Below the pieces are notes generated by a model. The model saw nothing but the letters and a program-made list of their open reading frames with translations. It was not told the DNA's origin and searched no databases. A program made the translations under genes and the position numbers. Source: an uncultured Sphingomonadaceae bacterium (GTDB taxonomy: Bacteria > Pseudomonadota > Alphaproteobacteria > Sphingomonadales > Sphingomonadaceae). From it: a stretch of DNA of 50,702 nucleotides. Of the stretch, positions 1-8,372 are shown piece after piece. The first letter of the stretch is position 1. Each line of letters opens with the position of its first letter. The stretch is from contig CALKUK010000024.1 of the NCBI GenBank assembly GCA_937996655.1, positions 1 through 50,702 on the forward strand, given 5' to 3'.

Positions 1-1
1 C

Positions 2-568
2 TTAGCGCTTCGAGAACTGGAAGCTCTTGCGCGCCTTGGCCTTGCCGTACTTCTTACGTTCAACAGCGCGGCTGTCGCGGGTCAGGAAGCCGGCGGCCTT
101 GACGACCGAGCGGAGCGCAGGCTCCTGCTTGGTCAGCGCCTGGCTGATGCCGTGCTTCACAGCGCCGGCCTGACCGGAAAGGCCACCGCCCTTGACGGTT
201 GCGACAACGTCATACTGACCTTCGCGATCGGCAACGCCGAACACCTGGTTCATGACGAGGCGCAGCGTCGGACGTGCGAAATAGACTTCCTGATCGCGGC
301 CATTGACCGTGATCTTGCCGGTGCCGGGCTTCACCCAAACGCGGGCGACAGCGTCTTTACGACGGCCGGTGGCGTAAGAACGGCCCTGCGCATCGACTTC
401 ACGCTCGCGAAGCGGCATCGTCGGGGTCTGCACAACCGGAGCGGCCGGGGCGTCTTCAGCAGCGGCAGCTGCGGCGACGGGCGCTTCAGCAGCCACAGGC
501 GCTTCGGCAGCGGCCTTGGTGAGATTACCGAGATCGGCGAGCGACTGACGGGTATCGGTGTCGGACAT
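2..568 (-). CDS. rpsI: 30S ribosomal protein S9 (uS9) with N-terminal extension
   Basis: Small-subunit ribosomal protein contacting 16S rRNA and P-site tRNA. The core begins near residue 64 with the S9 signature ATGRRKDAVARVWV and ends in the basic tail KYGKAKARKSFQFSKR, whose terminal SKR reaches the P site. At 188 residues it is about 55-60 longer than the usual 130; the excess is an Ala/Pro/Glu-rich N-terminal segment (about residues 18-50) without an obvious fold. The start codon overlaps the rplM stop by one base (TAATG), so the pair is translationally coupled. The stop codon lies at the window edge, so the gene is complete. Confidence 0.97.
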   Translation of the reverse strand: MSDTDTRQSLADLGNLTKAAAEAPVAAEAPVAAAAAAEDAPAAPVVQTPTMPLREREVDAQGRSYATGRRKDAVARVWVKPGTGKITVNGRDQEVYFARPTLRLVMNQVFGVADREGQYDVVATVKGGGLSGQAGAVKHGISQALTKQEPALRSVVKAAGFLTRDSRAVERKKYGKAKARKSFQFSKR

Positions 569-1047
569 TATGCACCCACCTTGTTCTTGCGGTTCATCGA
601 CGCGACGTCGAGAACATTGGGGTTCTGTGCGGCGTGCGGATGCTCCGTGCCGGCATAGAGGCGCAGGTTGCGCATCTGCTGGCGACCAAGCGGACCGCGC
701 GGGATCATGCGTTCCACGGCCTTTTCAAGGACGCGTTCCGGGAAACGGCCCTCGAGGACCTTACCAGCGGTGATCGACTTGATGCCGCCGGCATAGCCGG
801 TGTGCTTGTAATAGGTCTTCTGACCAAGCTTGCGACCGGTGAAGCGCACCTTGTCTGCGTTGATGACGATGACATTGTCACCGCAATCGACGTGGGGGGT
901 GTAGCTTGGCTTGGTCTTGCCACGCAGAACGTTGGCAATGATGCTTGCGAGACGGCCAACAACGAGCCCTTCGGCGTCGATGATGTGCCACTGCTTTTCG
1001 ACTTCTGCCGGCTTTGCCGGTTTGGTCACGCGGGTGAGCGCCTTCAT
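568..1047 (-). CDS. rplM: 50S ribosomal protein L13 (uL13)
   Basis: Early-assembly protein of the large ribosomal subunit, 159 residues with this start. WHIIDAEGLVVGRLAS near the N-terminus and the GGIKSITAGKVLEGRFPERV and RMIPRGPLGRQQMRNLRLY stretches are typical L13 blocks. I chose ATG at 1047 because AGAGGACG lies about 8 bases upstream on the minus strand; an in-frame upstream start would add 26 residues with no family similarity. It is followed directly by rpsI, the usual rplM-rpsI pair. Confidence 0.97.
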   Translation of the reverse strand: MKALTRVTKPAKPAEVEKQWHIIDAEGLVVGRLASIIANVLRGKTKPSYTPHVDCGDNVIVINADKVRFTGRKLGQKTYYKHTGYAGGIKSITAGKVLEGRFPERVLEKAVERMIPRGPLGRQQMRNLRLYAGTEHPHAAQNPNVLDVASMNRKNKVGA

Positions 1048-1112
1048 AAAGATGCGTCCTCTTGACGGTAAAACGAAAACGCGCCGCCCGAAAAGGCAGC
1101 GACGATGGCGGG

Positions 1113-1141
1113 CCTTTTGCAGCACAGGCCCGCTGAGTCAA
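1113..1141 (-). promoter_or_regulatory. Candidate rplM-rpsI promoter
   Basis: On the minus strand TTGACT (1136-1141) is followed after 16-17 bases by a poor -10 (CAAAAG or AAAAGG). It lies between the Cox15 stop and rplM. A 7-bp inverted repeat (GCGGGCC/GGCCCGC) overlaps it and could be a leader or read-through hairpin. The -35 is convincing, the -10 is not. Confidence 0.4.
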
Positions 1142-1179
1142 GCTTTTGCAGGCTTTTCCAAACGGGTAAAATAATACCG

Positions 1180-2217
1180 TTATGTTTCAGAGTGCCCGTT
1201 TTCATGCCGCCCAAGGACATGAAGGCCCCAGATTGTGGCGGCCACCACCAGCGCCCCCACCGCCTGATGGAGTACGGCAAAGACAATGTTGACGCCCGTC
1301 ATCACGGTTACAATGCCAAGGAGGATCTGCGTTCCGAACGCGCTGTGGAGCGCGATGGAGGCAAGGCGGGCGCCCTGCGCCTTGAGCTTGCGGGCCAGAA
1401 GAACAAGTACGCCCACGACGATCCAGGCCCACCAGCGGTGGATGAAGTGGACGAGGAAGGGATCATGCGTCGCGGCATAGAGCGCGCCTTTGGCCCAATC
1501 GATGCCTTCGGGCACGAAATGATCATTCATCAACGGCCAGGTGTTCGCCACATGGCCGGCGCGCATGCCGGCGGTCAGCGCTCCCCAGATGATCTGGAAG
1601 AAGAGCACACCCACCGTCAGCAGGGCAAAGGGCGTCAGGCGGGAAAGAGGCGCTGTGGCATTGCGGTGGATCGCCACACAGTCGAGCGCAGTCCACACCA
1701 AGGCGGAAAAGAGCAGCAGCGCCATCGAGAGATGGGCTGCAAGCATCACCGGTTGGACATTGACGCGGTCGATAAGGCCGCTCTTCACCATCAGCCAGCC
1801 AATCAGCCCCTGCATCGCACCGAGAAACGCCAGCACGATCAGACGGCCAGTCAGACGACGGGGGATGGCGCGCTTCAGGCCATACCAGAGCAGCGGCCCG
1901 ACAAAGGCGAGCCCGATGAGGCGACCAAATAGACGATGGAAAAATTCCCAGAAATAAATGTGCTTGAACGCGCTGATGTCCATCCCCGCATTCATCAGCA
2001 CATATTGGGAGCTGTTCTTATATTTGGCGAATTCAGCCTGCCAGTCCGCCTCGGTGAGCGGGGGGATTGCCCCGGTGACGGGTTTCCACTCGGTAATCGA
2101 CAGGCCCGATTCGGTGAGGCGGGTGATGCCGCCAATCACGACCATGATGAATACGAGGCCGGCGACCGCAAAGAGCCAGCGGGCAATGGCGAGGGGGCGG
2201 GCAGAGGTTTCTGACAT
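1180..2217 (-). CDS. ctaA: Heme A synthase (COX15/CtaA family)
   Basis: Membrane enzyme oxidising the C8 methyl of heme O to give heme A for cytochrome aa3-type oxidases. The 345-residue protein shows the COX15 blocks GGITRLTESGLSITEWKP after the first membrane segment, FWEFFHRLFGRLIG (a heme-ligand type His), HLSMALLLF, FVHFIHRWWAW and VLHQAVGALVVA, with about eight hydrophobic segments. The ATG at 2217 is chosen because the upstream 17 codons look like random sequence and the MSETSARP start leads into the first membrane helix. It is transcribed toward rplM but separated from it by 132 bases carrying a likely rplM promoter. Confidence 0.95.
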   Translation of the reverse strand: MSETSARPLAIARWLFAVAGLVFIMVVIGGITRLTESGLSITEWKPVTGAIPPLTEADWQAEFAKYKNSSQYVLMNAGMDISAFKHIYFWEFFHRLFGRLIGLAFVGPLLWYGLKRAIPRRLTGRLIVLAFLGAMQGLIGWLMVKSGLIDRVNVQPVMLAAHLSMALLLFSALVWTALDCVAIHRNATAPLSRLTPFALLTVGVLFFQIIWGALTAGMRAGHVANTWPLMNDHFVPEGIDWAKGALYAATHDPFLVHFIHRWWAWIVVGVLVLLARKLKAQGARLASIALHSAFGTQILLGIVTVMTGVNIVFAVLHQAVGALVVAATIWGLHVLGRHENGHSET

Positions 2218-2320
2218 GGCGGCGCCTATAGACGCGCGGCTGAGAGTGGGAAAGCCCGGCTGCACCAAAGGGCAAGGACCACTGCGCCTTTCATGGGTCT
2301 CGCCCTTACGTTCCTAAACA

Positions 2321-2336
2321 GATGATATATTGTAAC
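2321..2336. promoter_or_regulatory. Possible Zur-type operator (imperfect dyad)
   Basis: GATGATATATTGTAAC is AT-rich in a GC-rich surround and has weak two-fold symmetry around ATAT. It lies about 50 bases upstream of the MerC-Zur genes, where an autoregulatory Zur box would be expected. The symmetry is poor and the assignment rests mostly on position. Confidence 0.25.
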
Positions 2337-2385
2337 GTCCTTCCCCTTATGGCATAGGCGACGCTGTAGGAAAGGACTCGCCGGT

Positions 2386-2751
2386 TTGACGCAACGACTG
2401 ACATGGGATCGCTTTGACCGATGGGCTATTGCCTTATCGGGTCTGTGCGTTGCCCATTGCGTGGCGACGGCGGTCTTTTTTGCGATGCTGGCCTCGGTCA
2501 GCGGGGCATTGCTCAACCCCCTTTTCCATGAAGTCGGCCTATTGTTCGCCATCCTGTTCGGTGCGATTGGTTTGGGCCGTGGTGTTTTGACGCATGGCTA
2601 TGCGATGCCGGCATGGATTGGTTCGCTCGGGCTTGGCGTGATGCTTGGCGCGCTGACCCTGCCGCATGACGGCGGCGAGGCGGTGTTCACGATCCTCGGC
2701 GTCGCGATCGTCGCTCTGGGGCACGACCTCAACCGCCGCGCCATCTGGTAA
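2386..2751 (+). CDS. MerC-domain inner-membrane protein
   Basis: Small four-helix membrane protein of the MerC superfamily, 121 residues. The first hydrophobic segment carries GLCVAHCVAT, the Cys/His metal-binding position of MerC. In mercury operons MerC imports Hg(II), but here no mer genes are nearby and the next gene is a Zur-type regulator, so transport or sensing of zinc or another soft metal is a better guess. No in-frame ATG exists near the start; TTG at 2386 with GGAAAGGA upstream is the best candidate. The second cysteine pair of classical MerC is not seen. Confidence 0.8.
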   Translation: MTQRLTWDRFDRWAIALSGLCVAHCVATAVFFAMLASVSGALLNPLFHEVGLLFAILFGAIGLGRGVLTHGYAMPAWIGSLGLGVMLGALTLPHDGGEAVFTILGVAIVALGHDLNRRAIW

Positions 2752-2800
2752 TCGAGAGCGGATGCTTGCGGCGCAGCGCTTGCCCGCGTAAGTTTGGTCC

Positions 2801-3268
2801 ATGGCATCCCATGCACATCATCATCACAATCACCCTGCCGGCGACGATCTGATCGACGCCGCCCGCAACGCAATGGCGCGCTCGGGCGAACAATGGACGG
2901 CAATGCGGGCCAGCGTGTTTGACGCGCTAGCTGCCTTTGAAAAGCCGGCCTCTGCCTATGACATTGCGGATGCCGTCTCCAAATCTCAGGGCCGGCGTGT
3001 GGCGGCCAACAGCGTCTACCGCATCCTCGATCTGTTCGTAGCGGCCAATGTCGCGACGCGGGTGGAAAGCGCCAATGCCTATCTGGCCAATGCGCATCCG
3101 GATTGTGATCATGATTGCATCTTTCTCGTCTGCGATGATTGCGGCAATACAACGCATATCGATGATGATGATGTGACCGAAGGTGTCCGTGCCGCCGCCC
3201 GAAAGGCGGGGTTCAAGCCGGTCCGGCCGGTCATTGAGGTGCGCGGCACCTGCGCCGACTGCGCCTGA
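2801..3268 (+). CDS. zur: Fur-family transcriptional regulator, Zur-like
   Basis: Metal-responsive repressor of 155 residues. After a His-rich N-terminus (HAHHHHNH) comes the winged helix (about 20-85, with ASAYDIADAV and AANSVYRILDLF) and the dimerisation/metal domain with HPDCDHDCIFLVCDDCGNT and a C-terminal CADCA, which together form a structural CxxC...CxxC zinc site. Absence of the iron-Fur HHDH-type signature and presence of the Cys pairs favour Zur. It lies 49 bases after the MerC gene and 9 bases before the deacylase gene. Zinc specificity is inferred from the family. Confidence 0.85.
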   Translation: MASHAHHHHNHPAGDDLIDAARNAMARSGEQWTAMRASVFDALAAFEKPASAYDIADAVSKSQGRRVAANSVYRILDLFVAANVATRVESANAYLANAHPDCDHDCIFLVCDDCGNTTHIDDDDVTEGVRAAARKAGFKPVRPVIEVRGTCADCA

Positions 3269-3277
3269 GGCCCCCCT

Positions 3278-3769
3278 ATGGAAACGAAACTCTACGCCGA
3301 TTTGCAGGCGCTCAACATTCCTTATGACGTCGTTAAACACCCGGCGGTCTTCACCGTTGAGGAAAGCCGCGCCGTCGATGGCGACATTCCGGGCGCGCAT
3401 ACCAAAAACCTGTTCCTGAAGGATGCAGGCGGACGCTTCTGGCTCGTCACTGTGCCGGCCGCCCTTCGGGCTGATCTGAAGGCGCTGCCCGCTGCTATGG
3501 GGGCCAAGCGGGTCAGCTTTGGCAAGGGTGAAGATATGGAACGGCTGATCGGCGTTACGCCCGGTTCGGTCACACCATTGGGCGCGATTGCGGATGCAGA
3601 CGGCGCCGTCACCATCGTGCTGGATGCAACGCTTGCCGTGGCGGAGCGCGTCAATTGCCACCCGCTGCGCAATACAGCGACATTGGGCCTGTCTGGCGCT
3701 GATCTTGTCCGCGCGCTGACGCATTGGGGCCATCCGCCGGTCATCATCGACGTCCCTGCCCAAGGCTGA
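3278..3769 (+). CDS. YbaK/ProX-type aminoacyl-tRNA deacylase
   Basis: Free-standing trans-editing enzyme that hydrolyses mischarged tRNA-Pro, most likely Ala-tRNA-Pro (ProXp-ala/PrdX type). The 163-residue protein is a single YbaK/EbsC domain: KHPAVFTVEES near residue 20, the K in HTKNLFLKD, LGAIADADG and the substrate-pocket stretch NCHPLRNTATLGLS. PrdX-like rather than YbaK-Cys is favoured by the HPAVFT and HTKNLFLKD blocks. The stop overlaps the mobA start by one base (TGATG), so the two are translationally coupled. Confidence 0.88.
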   Translation: METKLYADLQALNIPYDVVKHPAVFTVEESRAVDGDIPGAHTKNLFLKDAGGRFWLVTVPAALRADLKALPAAMGAKRVSFGKGEDMERLIGVTPGSVTPLGAIADADGAVTIVLDATLAVAERVNCHPLRNTATLGLSGADLVRALTHWGHPPVIIDVPAQG

Positions 3770-4284
3770 TGCGCGTCCTTGGCGCGATTCTCGGCGGGGG
3801 GCGGTCAAGCCGCTTCGGGTCTGACAAGGCGGTGGCAGAGCTAAATGGACGGCCGCTGATGGAGCACGCATGGGCCGGGCTTCGCCCGCATGTGGAGGCG
3901 GTGATCACCGTCGGACGCGACTGGCCGGGATTGGTGCGCGTTGAGGATCAGCCGGTGCCCGGCCTTGGTCCGCTTGGCGGGCTGCTCGGCGCGTTGACCT
4001 ATGCACAGGCGCAGGGGTTTGACCTTGTCCTGACCTGCGGGTGCGATACGGTGGGGCTGGAGGCCGCGGCCGTGACCGGGCTCTCGCCCGCGCCTGCAGT
4101 GCTCGATGTTCTGCCCATTGTCGGGCTCTGGCCGGCAGATCTGGCAGAGACGCTCCGCGACTGGATGGCAGACCCGGCGAACCGATCTGTCTATCGCTTT
4201 GCCGACCATGCGTGCGCTCGGCGGGTGGCGGTGGCGCAGCCTCCAGCCAACATCAACCGGCCTGAGGATTTGGCGGGGCTTTAG
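3769..4284 (+). CDS. mobA: Molybdenum cofactor guanylyltransferase
   Basis: Transfers GMP from GTP to molybdopterin to make the guanine dinucleotide cofactor of DMSO-reductase-family enzymes. The nucleotide-binding motif LGGGRSSRFGSDKA lies at residues 8-21, RPLMEHA follows, and GPLGGLLGAL plus a central TCGCD replace the usual DxP segment. At 171 residues it is slightly shorter than E. coli MobA (194). The ATG overlaps the stop of the deacylase gene; an in-frame upstream start would lie inside that gene and is unlikely. No molybdoenzyme gene lies in the window. Confidence 0.9.
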   Translation: MRVLGAILGGGRSSRFGSDKAVAELNGRPLMEHAWAGLRPHVEAVITVGRDWPGLVRVEDQPVPGLGPLGGLLGALTYAQAQGFDLVLTCGCDTVGLEAAAVTGLSPAPAVLDVLPIVGLWPADLAETLRDWMADPANRSVYRFADHACARRVAVAQPPANINRPEDLAGL

Positions 4285-4308
4285 GCTCCTCCAAGCGGTT
4301 CCGGGGGC

Positions 4309-6018
4309 CTATTCCCCCGTCTTTGCCGCCCAAACCCTTTTGCCGCCAACCCACGTCTCAAAGACCTTGGTCGCGCGCAATTCGGCAGGTGTTGCCAGCA
4401 GCGGATCGGTGTCGACCAGAATGAAGTCCGCCCATAGCCCCGGGGACAGGCGTCCGACCTTGCCTTCCGCAAAGCTTGCATAAGCGGCGCCCGTCGTGAA
4501 CCCGGCGAGCGCATCTTCGCGGGAGACGCGTTCTTGCGGCTGCCATCCGCCAAAGGGTTCTCCCTTGGCATCCATGCGGGTGAAGGCCGCAGCCAATCCG
4601 GCATAAGGGTCCGGGCTTTCAACGGGGACATCGGAACCGAAGGCCAGCCGCACGCCCGCGACCTGCATCGAATGCCAGGCATAGGCCCCGCCCAGCCGAC
4701 CTGTGCCCAGCCGGGCTTCGGCCATCAGCCGGTCGCTGGTCTGGTGGACCGGCTGCATCGAGGCGATGACGCCCAGCCGCGCAAAGCGGGGAATGTCCGC
4801 CGGATCGACGTTCTGCGCATGTTCGATGCGCCAGCGCCGGTCGCCGCCATAGGTCTGCGTCATTTCCGCAATCGAATCGAGCACCTGCGCATTGGCCGCA
4901 TCGCCAATGGCGTGCACGGCGACCTGAAAGCCGTCCATCGCTGCCCGGCTCATCAGATTGCGCATCTTGGCATCGTCGAGGAATTGCAGGCCGCGCTCGC
5001 CCGGCTTGTCGGCATAGGGTTGCTTGAGCCAAGCCCCGCGTGATCCGAGCGCGCCATCGGCGTAAAGCTTCACGCCTGCCATGCGCAGCTTGTCGCTATA
5101 GAGCCAGGGCGTGGGTTCACCTGCGGCGATGGCCAGCATCGGTTCGATACCGCCCGAATAGCTGAAGATGCGGATGTTGAGCCAACCGGCGTCGCCTGCG
5201 CGGCGGTAGGAGGCCCAATCCTCGGTCGAGGTGCCCATATCGGCAATGCCGGTGATGCCAAAGGCGAGCAGATGCTCCTGCGCCTTGGCCAGCGCCACGT
5301 CGCGTTCCTTGGACAAAGGCTTGGGTACGGCCTGCTCCACCAAAGATGACGCCGCATCCACGAAGACACCACTCGGCTTGCCGCCGTCCATCTGGATCTG
5401 TCCGCCCGGAGGGCTCTTGCTGGCAGCGGTGACGCCTGCTGCCGCCATTGCGGCGCTGTTCGCCCAACCGGCATGGCCATCGACGCGTTCCAGCCAGACG
5501 GGGCGGTCAGACACGGCGGCATCCAGTTCCGCCGCTGTCGGGAAGCGGCCCAGTTTCCAGCTTTCCTGGTTCCAGCCGCGCCCGATGATCCATTTGCGCT
5601 GCGGATTGGCGCGAGCATATTCGGCGATCTTCGCCTGCGCTTCAGCAAGGCTCTTGGTGCCCGACAGATCAAGCGTCATCAGCTGGAACCCCAGCCCCAT
5701 GACATGGCCGTGCGCGTCGATCAGGCCGGGCATCAGCACGCGGCCTTCGCCATCCAGCCGATACTCAAATGCCTCGGGTTGCTCTTTCTTGCTCTTTTTC
5801 TTTTTCCTCGTGGGGTCGCCCGCCATCTCGTTGGCGCGGATCAAACGGGCGACCTTGCCGTCCTTGCCGATGACAAGGCCGGTAAAGCGCACCACTTCGC
5901 CTTTGGCATCGAGCGTCAGGCCATTTACATTTTCAACCAGCGTATCGGCCAGAAGGGCGGTGGGCGCGGCAGCGAGAAGAGCCGCCGCAAAAGTTGCGAT
6001 ACGCGGGAACAGGGTCAT
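4309..6018 (-). CDS. Secreted metal-dependent amidohydrolase (YtcJ-like)
   Basis: Amidohydrolase-superfamily protein of 569 residues with a signal peptide (MTLFPRIATFAAALLAAAPT...), so probably periplasmic. The metal-binding HGH is at residues 103-105 in GLIDAHGHVMGLG; later GALGSRGAWL, VHAIGDAANAQVL, WRIEHAQNVDPADI and FGSDVPVESPDPYAGL supply the remaining metal-binding His and Asp of the Amidohydrolase_3 group. Substrate is not predictable. A Lys-rich insert (TRKKKKSKKEQ, residues 70-80) interrupts the N-terminal beta-sandwich. The start overlaps the stop of the upstream dehydrogenase gene (ATGA), so the two form an operon. Confidence 0.9.
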   Translation of the reverse strand: MTLFPRIATFAAALLAAAPTALLADTLVENVNGLTLDAKGEVVRFTGLVIGKDGKVARLIRANEMAGDPTRKKKKSKKEQPEAFEYRLDGEGRVLMPGLIDAHGHVMGLGFQLMTLDLSGTKSLAEAQAKIAEYARANPQRKWIIGRGWNQESWKLGRFPTAAELDAAVSDRPVWLERVDGHAGWANSAAMAAAGVTAASKSPPGGQIQMDGGKPSGVFVDAASSLVEQAVPKPLSKERDVALAKAQEHLLAFGITGIADMGTSTEDWASYRRAGDAGWLNIRIFSYSGGIEPMLAIAAGEPTPWLYSDKLRMAGVKLYADGALGSRGAWLKQPYADKPGERGLQFLDDAKMRNLMSRAAMDGFQVAVHAIGDAANAQVLDSIAEMTQTYGGDRRWRIEHAQNVDPADIPRFARLGVIASMQPVHQTSDRLMAEARLGTGRLGGAYAWHSMQVAGVRLAFGSDVPVESPDPYAGLAAAFTRMDAKGEPFGGWQPQERVSREDALAGFTTGAAYASFAEGKVGRLSPGLWADFILVDTDPLLATPAELRATKVFETWVGGKRVWAAKTGE

Positions 6019-6884
6019 TTGGCTTTCAATCTCCGGATGAGGGCGCTGGTATCCTGACGGCCGCCCCCCATGTCTTGCACTTCGGCATAGAATTGGTCGA
6101 TGAGTGCTGCGAGCGGCAGGGTCGCCCCGTTCGCGCGCGCTTCGGACAAAGCAAGGCCCAGATCCTTGCGCATCCAGTCCACCGCAAAGCCGAAATCAAA
6201 CTCGCCCTTGGCCATCGTGTCCCATCGGTTGAGCATCTGCCAGCTGGAGGCCGCGCCGCCGGAGATCGATTCAAACACCTTGTCGAGGTCGAGCTCCGCG
6301 GCCTGCGCAAACCGCATTGCTTCCGACAGGCTTTGGATGATCCCGGCAAAGGTGATCTGGTTGACCATCTTGGTTGTCTGGCCTGCGCCAGCAGGGCCGA
6401 CATGGACGATCTTGCGCGAATAGGCTTCCATAAAGGGCGTGGCCGCTGCAATCGCATCGTCCCTGCCGCCGCACATCAGGGTGAGTGTGCCTTGCTCGGC
6501 ACCAATTTGCCCGCCCGTCACAGGTGCGTCGACCACCTTGATGCCGACATCCTTGGCTTCGACGGCCAATTGCCGCGCAATCTGCGCCGATACCGTCGTG
6601 TGATCGACATAGACAGTGCCCGGCGTCATCGAGCGGAAGGCGCCATCCCGGCTGACGGTGACGGCGGCCAAGTCCTCATCGGTGCCGACGCAGCTGATGA
6701 CAGCGTCCACCCCTTCGGCAGCCTTGGCCGGCGAATCAGCCACAGTGCCGCCATGTGCTGCGACCCAAGCCTCTGCCTTGGAGCGGGTGCGGTTATAGAC
6801 GATGAGCTCATGCCCTGCTGCGGCGAGATGACGAGCCATTGGCCCGCCCATGACGCCCAGTCCGATAAATGCGATTTTTCCCAT
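6015..6884 (-). CDS. NAD(P)-dependent beta-hydroxyacid dehydrogenase (3-hydroxyisobutyrate dehydrogenase family)
   Basis: Soluble dehydrogenase of 289 residues. The Rossmann motif GLGVMGGPMA is at residues 8-17, the substrate-binding signature VVDAPVTGGQIGAEQGTL at about 117-134, and the catalytic lysine is K172 in GQTTKMVNQI. This fits 3-hydroxyisobutyrate dehydrogenase, tartronate semialdehyde reductase and related enzymes; sequence alone does not choose between them. First gene of a two-gene minus-strand operon with the amidohydrolase, and divergent from ilvA. Confidence 0.92.
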   Translation of the reverse strand: MGKIAFIGLGVMGGPMARHLAAAGHELIVYNRTRSKAEAWVAAHGGTVADSPAKAAEGVDAVISCVGTDEDLAAVTVSRDGAFRSMTPGTVYVDHTTVSAQIARQLAVEAKDVGIKVVDAPVTGGQIGAEQGTLTLMCGGRDDAIAAATPFMEAYSRKIVHVGPAGAGQTTKMVNQITFAGIIQSLSEAMRFAQAAELDLDKVFESISGGAASSWQMLNRWDTMAKGEFDFGFAVDWMRKDLGLALSEARANGATLPLAALIDQFYAEVQDMGGGRQDTSALIRRLKAK

Positions 6885-6994
6885 ACCCCATCCTTAAGGC
6901 GGCTTCACAGGCTTGGCCAGAGGCGCATCATAGGTGCTGCCAAGCTGGCTTTGTCTTGCCTTTTTGCGCAAGAAAGCCCAAGGCCCGCGCCATT

Positions 6995-8236
6995 ATGGCC
7001 ACTGCACCTGCCCCCGGAAATCCGCTGCCTGTCACCATTGATGATGTGAGGGCTGCGCGTGAGCGTATTGCAGGTTCGATTGTGCGCACCCCGACGCTGC
7101 GCAGCCAGACGCTGTCGCAACTGACCGGCGCCAATGTCTGGCTGAAGTTTGAAAATCTCCAGTTTACAGCCGCTTACAAAGAGCGTGGGGCACTCAACCG
7201 CCTGCTTCAGCTCGGGCCGGAAGCGCGCAAGGCCGGGGTGATTGCGGCGTCTGCCGGAAACCATGCGCAAGGTCTCGCTTATCATGGCAAGCGGCTTGGT
7301 GTGCCCGTCACCATCGTGATGCCCAAGCCGACCCCCATCGTGAAGATCATCCAGACGGAAAGCCATGATGCCCGGGTCGTGCTGTTCGGGGAAACCTTTG
7401 ATGCGGCCTATGCGCATGCCCGCGAAATGGAGGCTGCTGAGAACCTGACCTTCGTCCACCCGTTTGACGAAGCGGCCATCATTGCGGGGCAGGGCACACT
7501 TGCGCTCGAAATGCTGGAAGACGCGCCGGAGATTGATTGCTTTGCGGTGCCGATTGGCGGCGGCGGGCTCATTTCCGGCATCTCGACGGTCGCCCGTGCG
7601 CTCAAGCCCGAGGCGAAGATCATCGGCGTGCAGGCGGAACTCTTCCCCAGCATGTACAATGTCATCAAGGGCACGCACCTGCCCATCGGTGGCGATACGC
7701 TCGCCGAAGGGATCGCCGTCAAATATCCGGGTGATCTGACCCGCACCTTCGTCCGGGATCTGGTGGACGACATCCAATTGGTTGGAGAGCGTCATCTTGA
7801 AGAATCGGTGAGCCTGCTGCTCCAGATCGAAAAGACGGTGGTCGAAGGCGCGGGCGCTGCCGGCCTTGCCGCGTTGCTCGCCAATCCGGAGATGTTCCGT
7901 GGCCGCAATGTCGGCATCGTCCTGTGCGGCGGCAATATCGACACGCGCCTGCTCGCCAATGTCCTGCTGCGTGATCTTGCCCGTTCAGGCCGACTCGCGC
8001 GTATCAGGCTGCGTCTGCAGGACCGGCCGGGCGCTCTCTTTGGTGTATTTGGCATCTTTGCGGAGCTGAACGCCAACGTGTTGGAAATTTATCACCAGCG
8101 CGTGTTCACGACGCTTCCCGCCAAGGGGCTGATCACCGATATTGAATGCGAACTGCGCGACCGCGCCCATTTGGAGGCGCTTTTGGCGGGGCTGGCCAAG
8201 GGCGGATATGACGCCAGCCTTGTCGAATTGGCCTGA
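6995..8236 (+). CDS. ilvA: Threonine ammonia-lyase with C-terminal ACT domain
   Basis: PLP enzyme converting threonine to 2-oxobutyrate, the first step to isoleucine, 413 residues. The PLP lysine is in FTAAYKERGAL (about residue 65), the phosphate-binding glycine loop is PIGGGGLISG, and SAGNHAQGLAYHGK is the asparagine loop. From about residue 330 an ACT-type regulatory domain starts (RIRLRLQDRPGALFGVFGIF). I chose ATG 6995 since the longer frame is not protein-like. An imperfect palindrome centred on TTGCGCAA (6964-6971) lies just upstream and may be an operator. Confidence 0.94.
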   Translation: MATAPAPGNPLPVTIDDVRAARERIAGSIVRTPTLRSQTLSQLTGANVWLKFENLQFTAAYKERGALNRLLQLGPEARKAGVIAASAGNHAQGLAYHGKRLGVPVTIVMPKPTPIVKIIQTESHDARVVLFGETFDAAYAHAREMEAAENLTFVHPFDEAAIIAGQGTLALEMLEDAPEIDCFAVPIGGGGLISGISTVARALKPEAKIIGVQAELFPSMYNVIKGTHLPIGGDTLAEGIAVKYPGDLTRTFVRDLVDDIQLVGERHLEESVSLLLQIEKTVVEGAGAAGLAALLANPEMFRGRNVGIVLCGGNIDTRLLANVLLRDLARSGRLARIRLRLQDRPGALFGVFGIFAELNANVLEIYHQRVFTTLPAKGLITDIECELRDRAHLEALLAGLAKGGYDASLVELA

Positions 8237-8282
8237 TCTCTCCGTTTTAACCGTGATTTTGTTGGTAAACGATCTTTTCACG

Positions 8283-8340
8283 ATGTCGTTCACCCGACAT
8301 AAGTGAGTTCACGCCTGCGGTGTCCTATGCACCGGGCGTG
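8283..8340 (+). promoter_or_regulatory. Two hairpins in the bpt leader
   Basis: ATGTCG/CGACAT (8283-8288 with 8295-8300) is followed by a longer stem, CACGCC/GGCGTG with an inner CGGTG/CACCG and a 7-base loop (8310-8340). No T-run follows, so neither looks like a terminator of ilvA; a leader structure for bpt is possible. They end 32 bases before the bpt start. Confidence 0.35.
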
Positions 8341-8372
8341 GAGGTTCAACCGCAAGAGGCTCGGCAAAGGCG

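Noticed and set aside
6960..6976. Palindrome around TTGCGCAA upstream of ilvA
   Set aside because: Arms fail beyond the central 8 bases; mentioned only within the ilvA entry.
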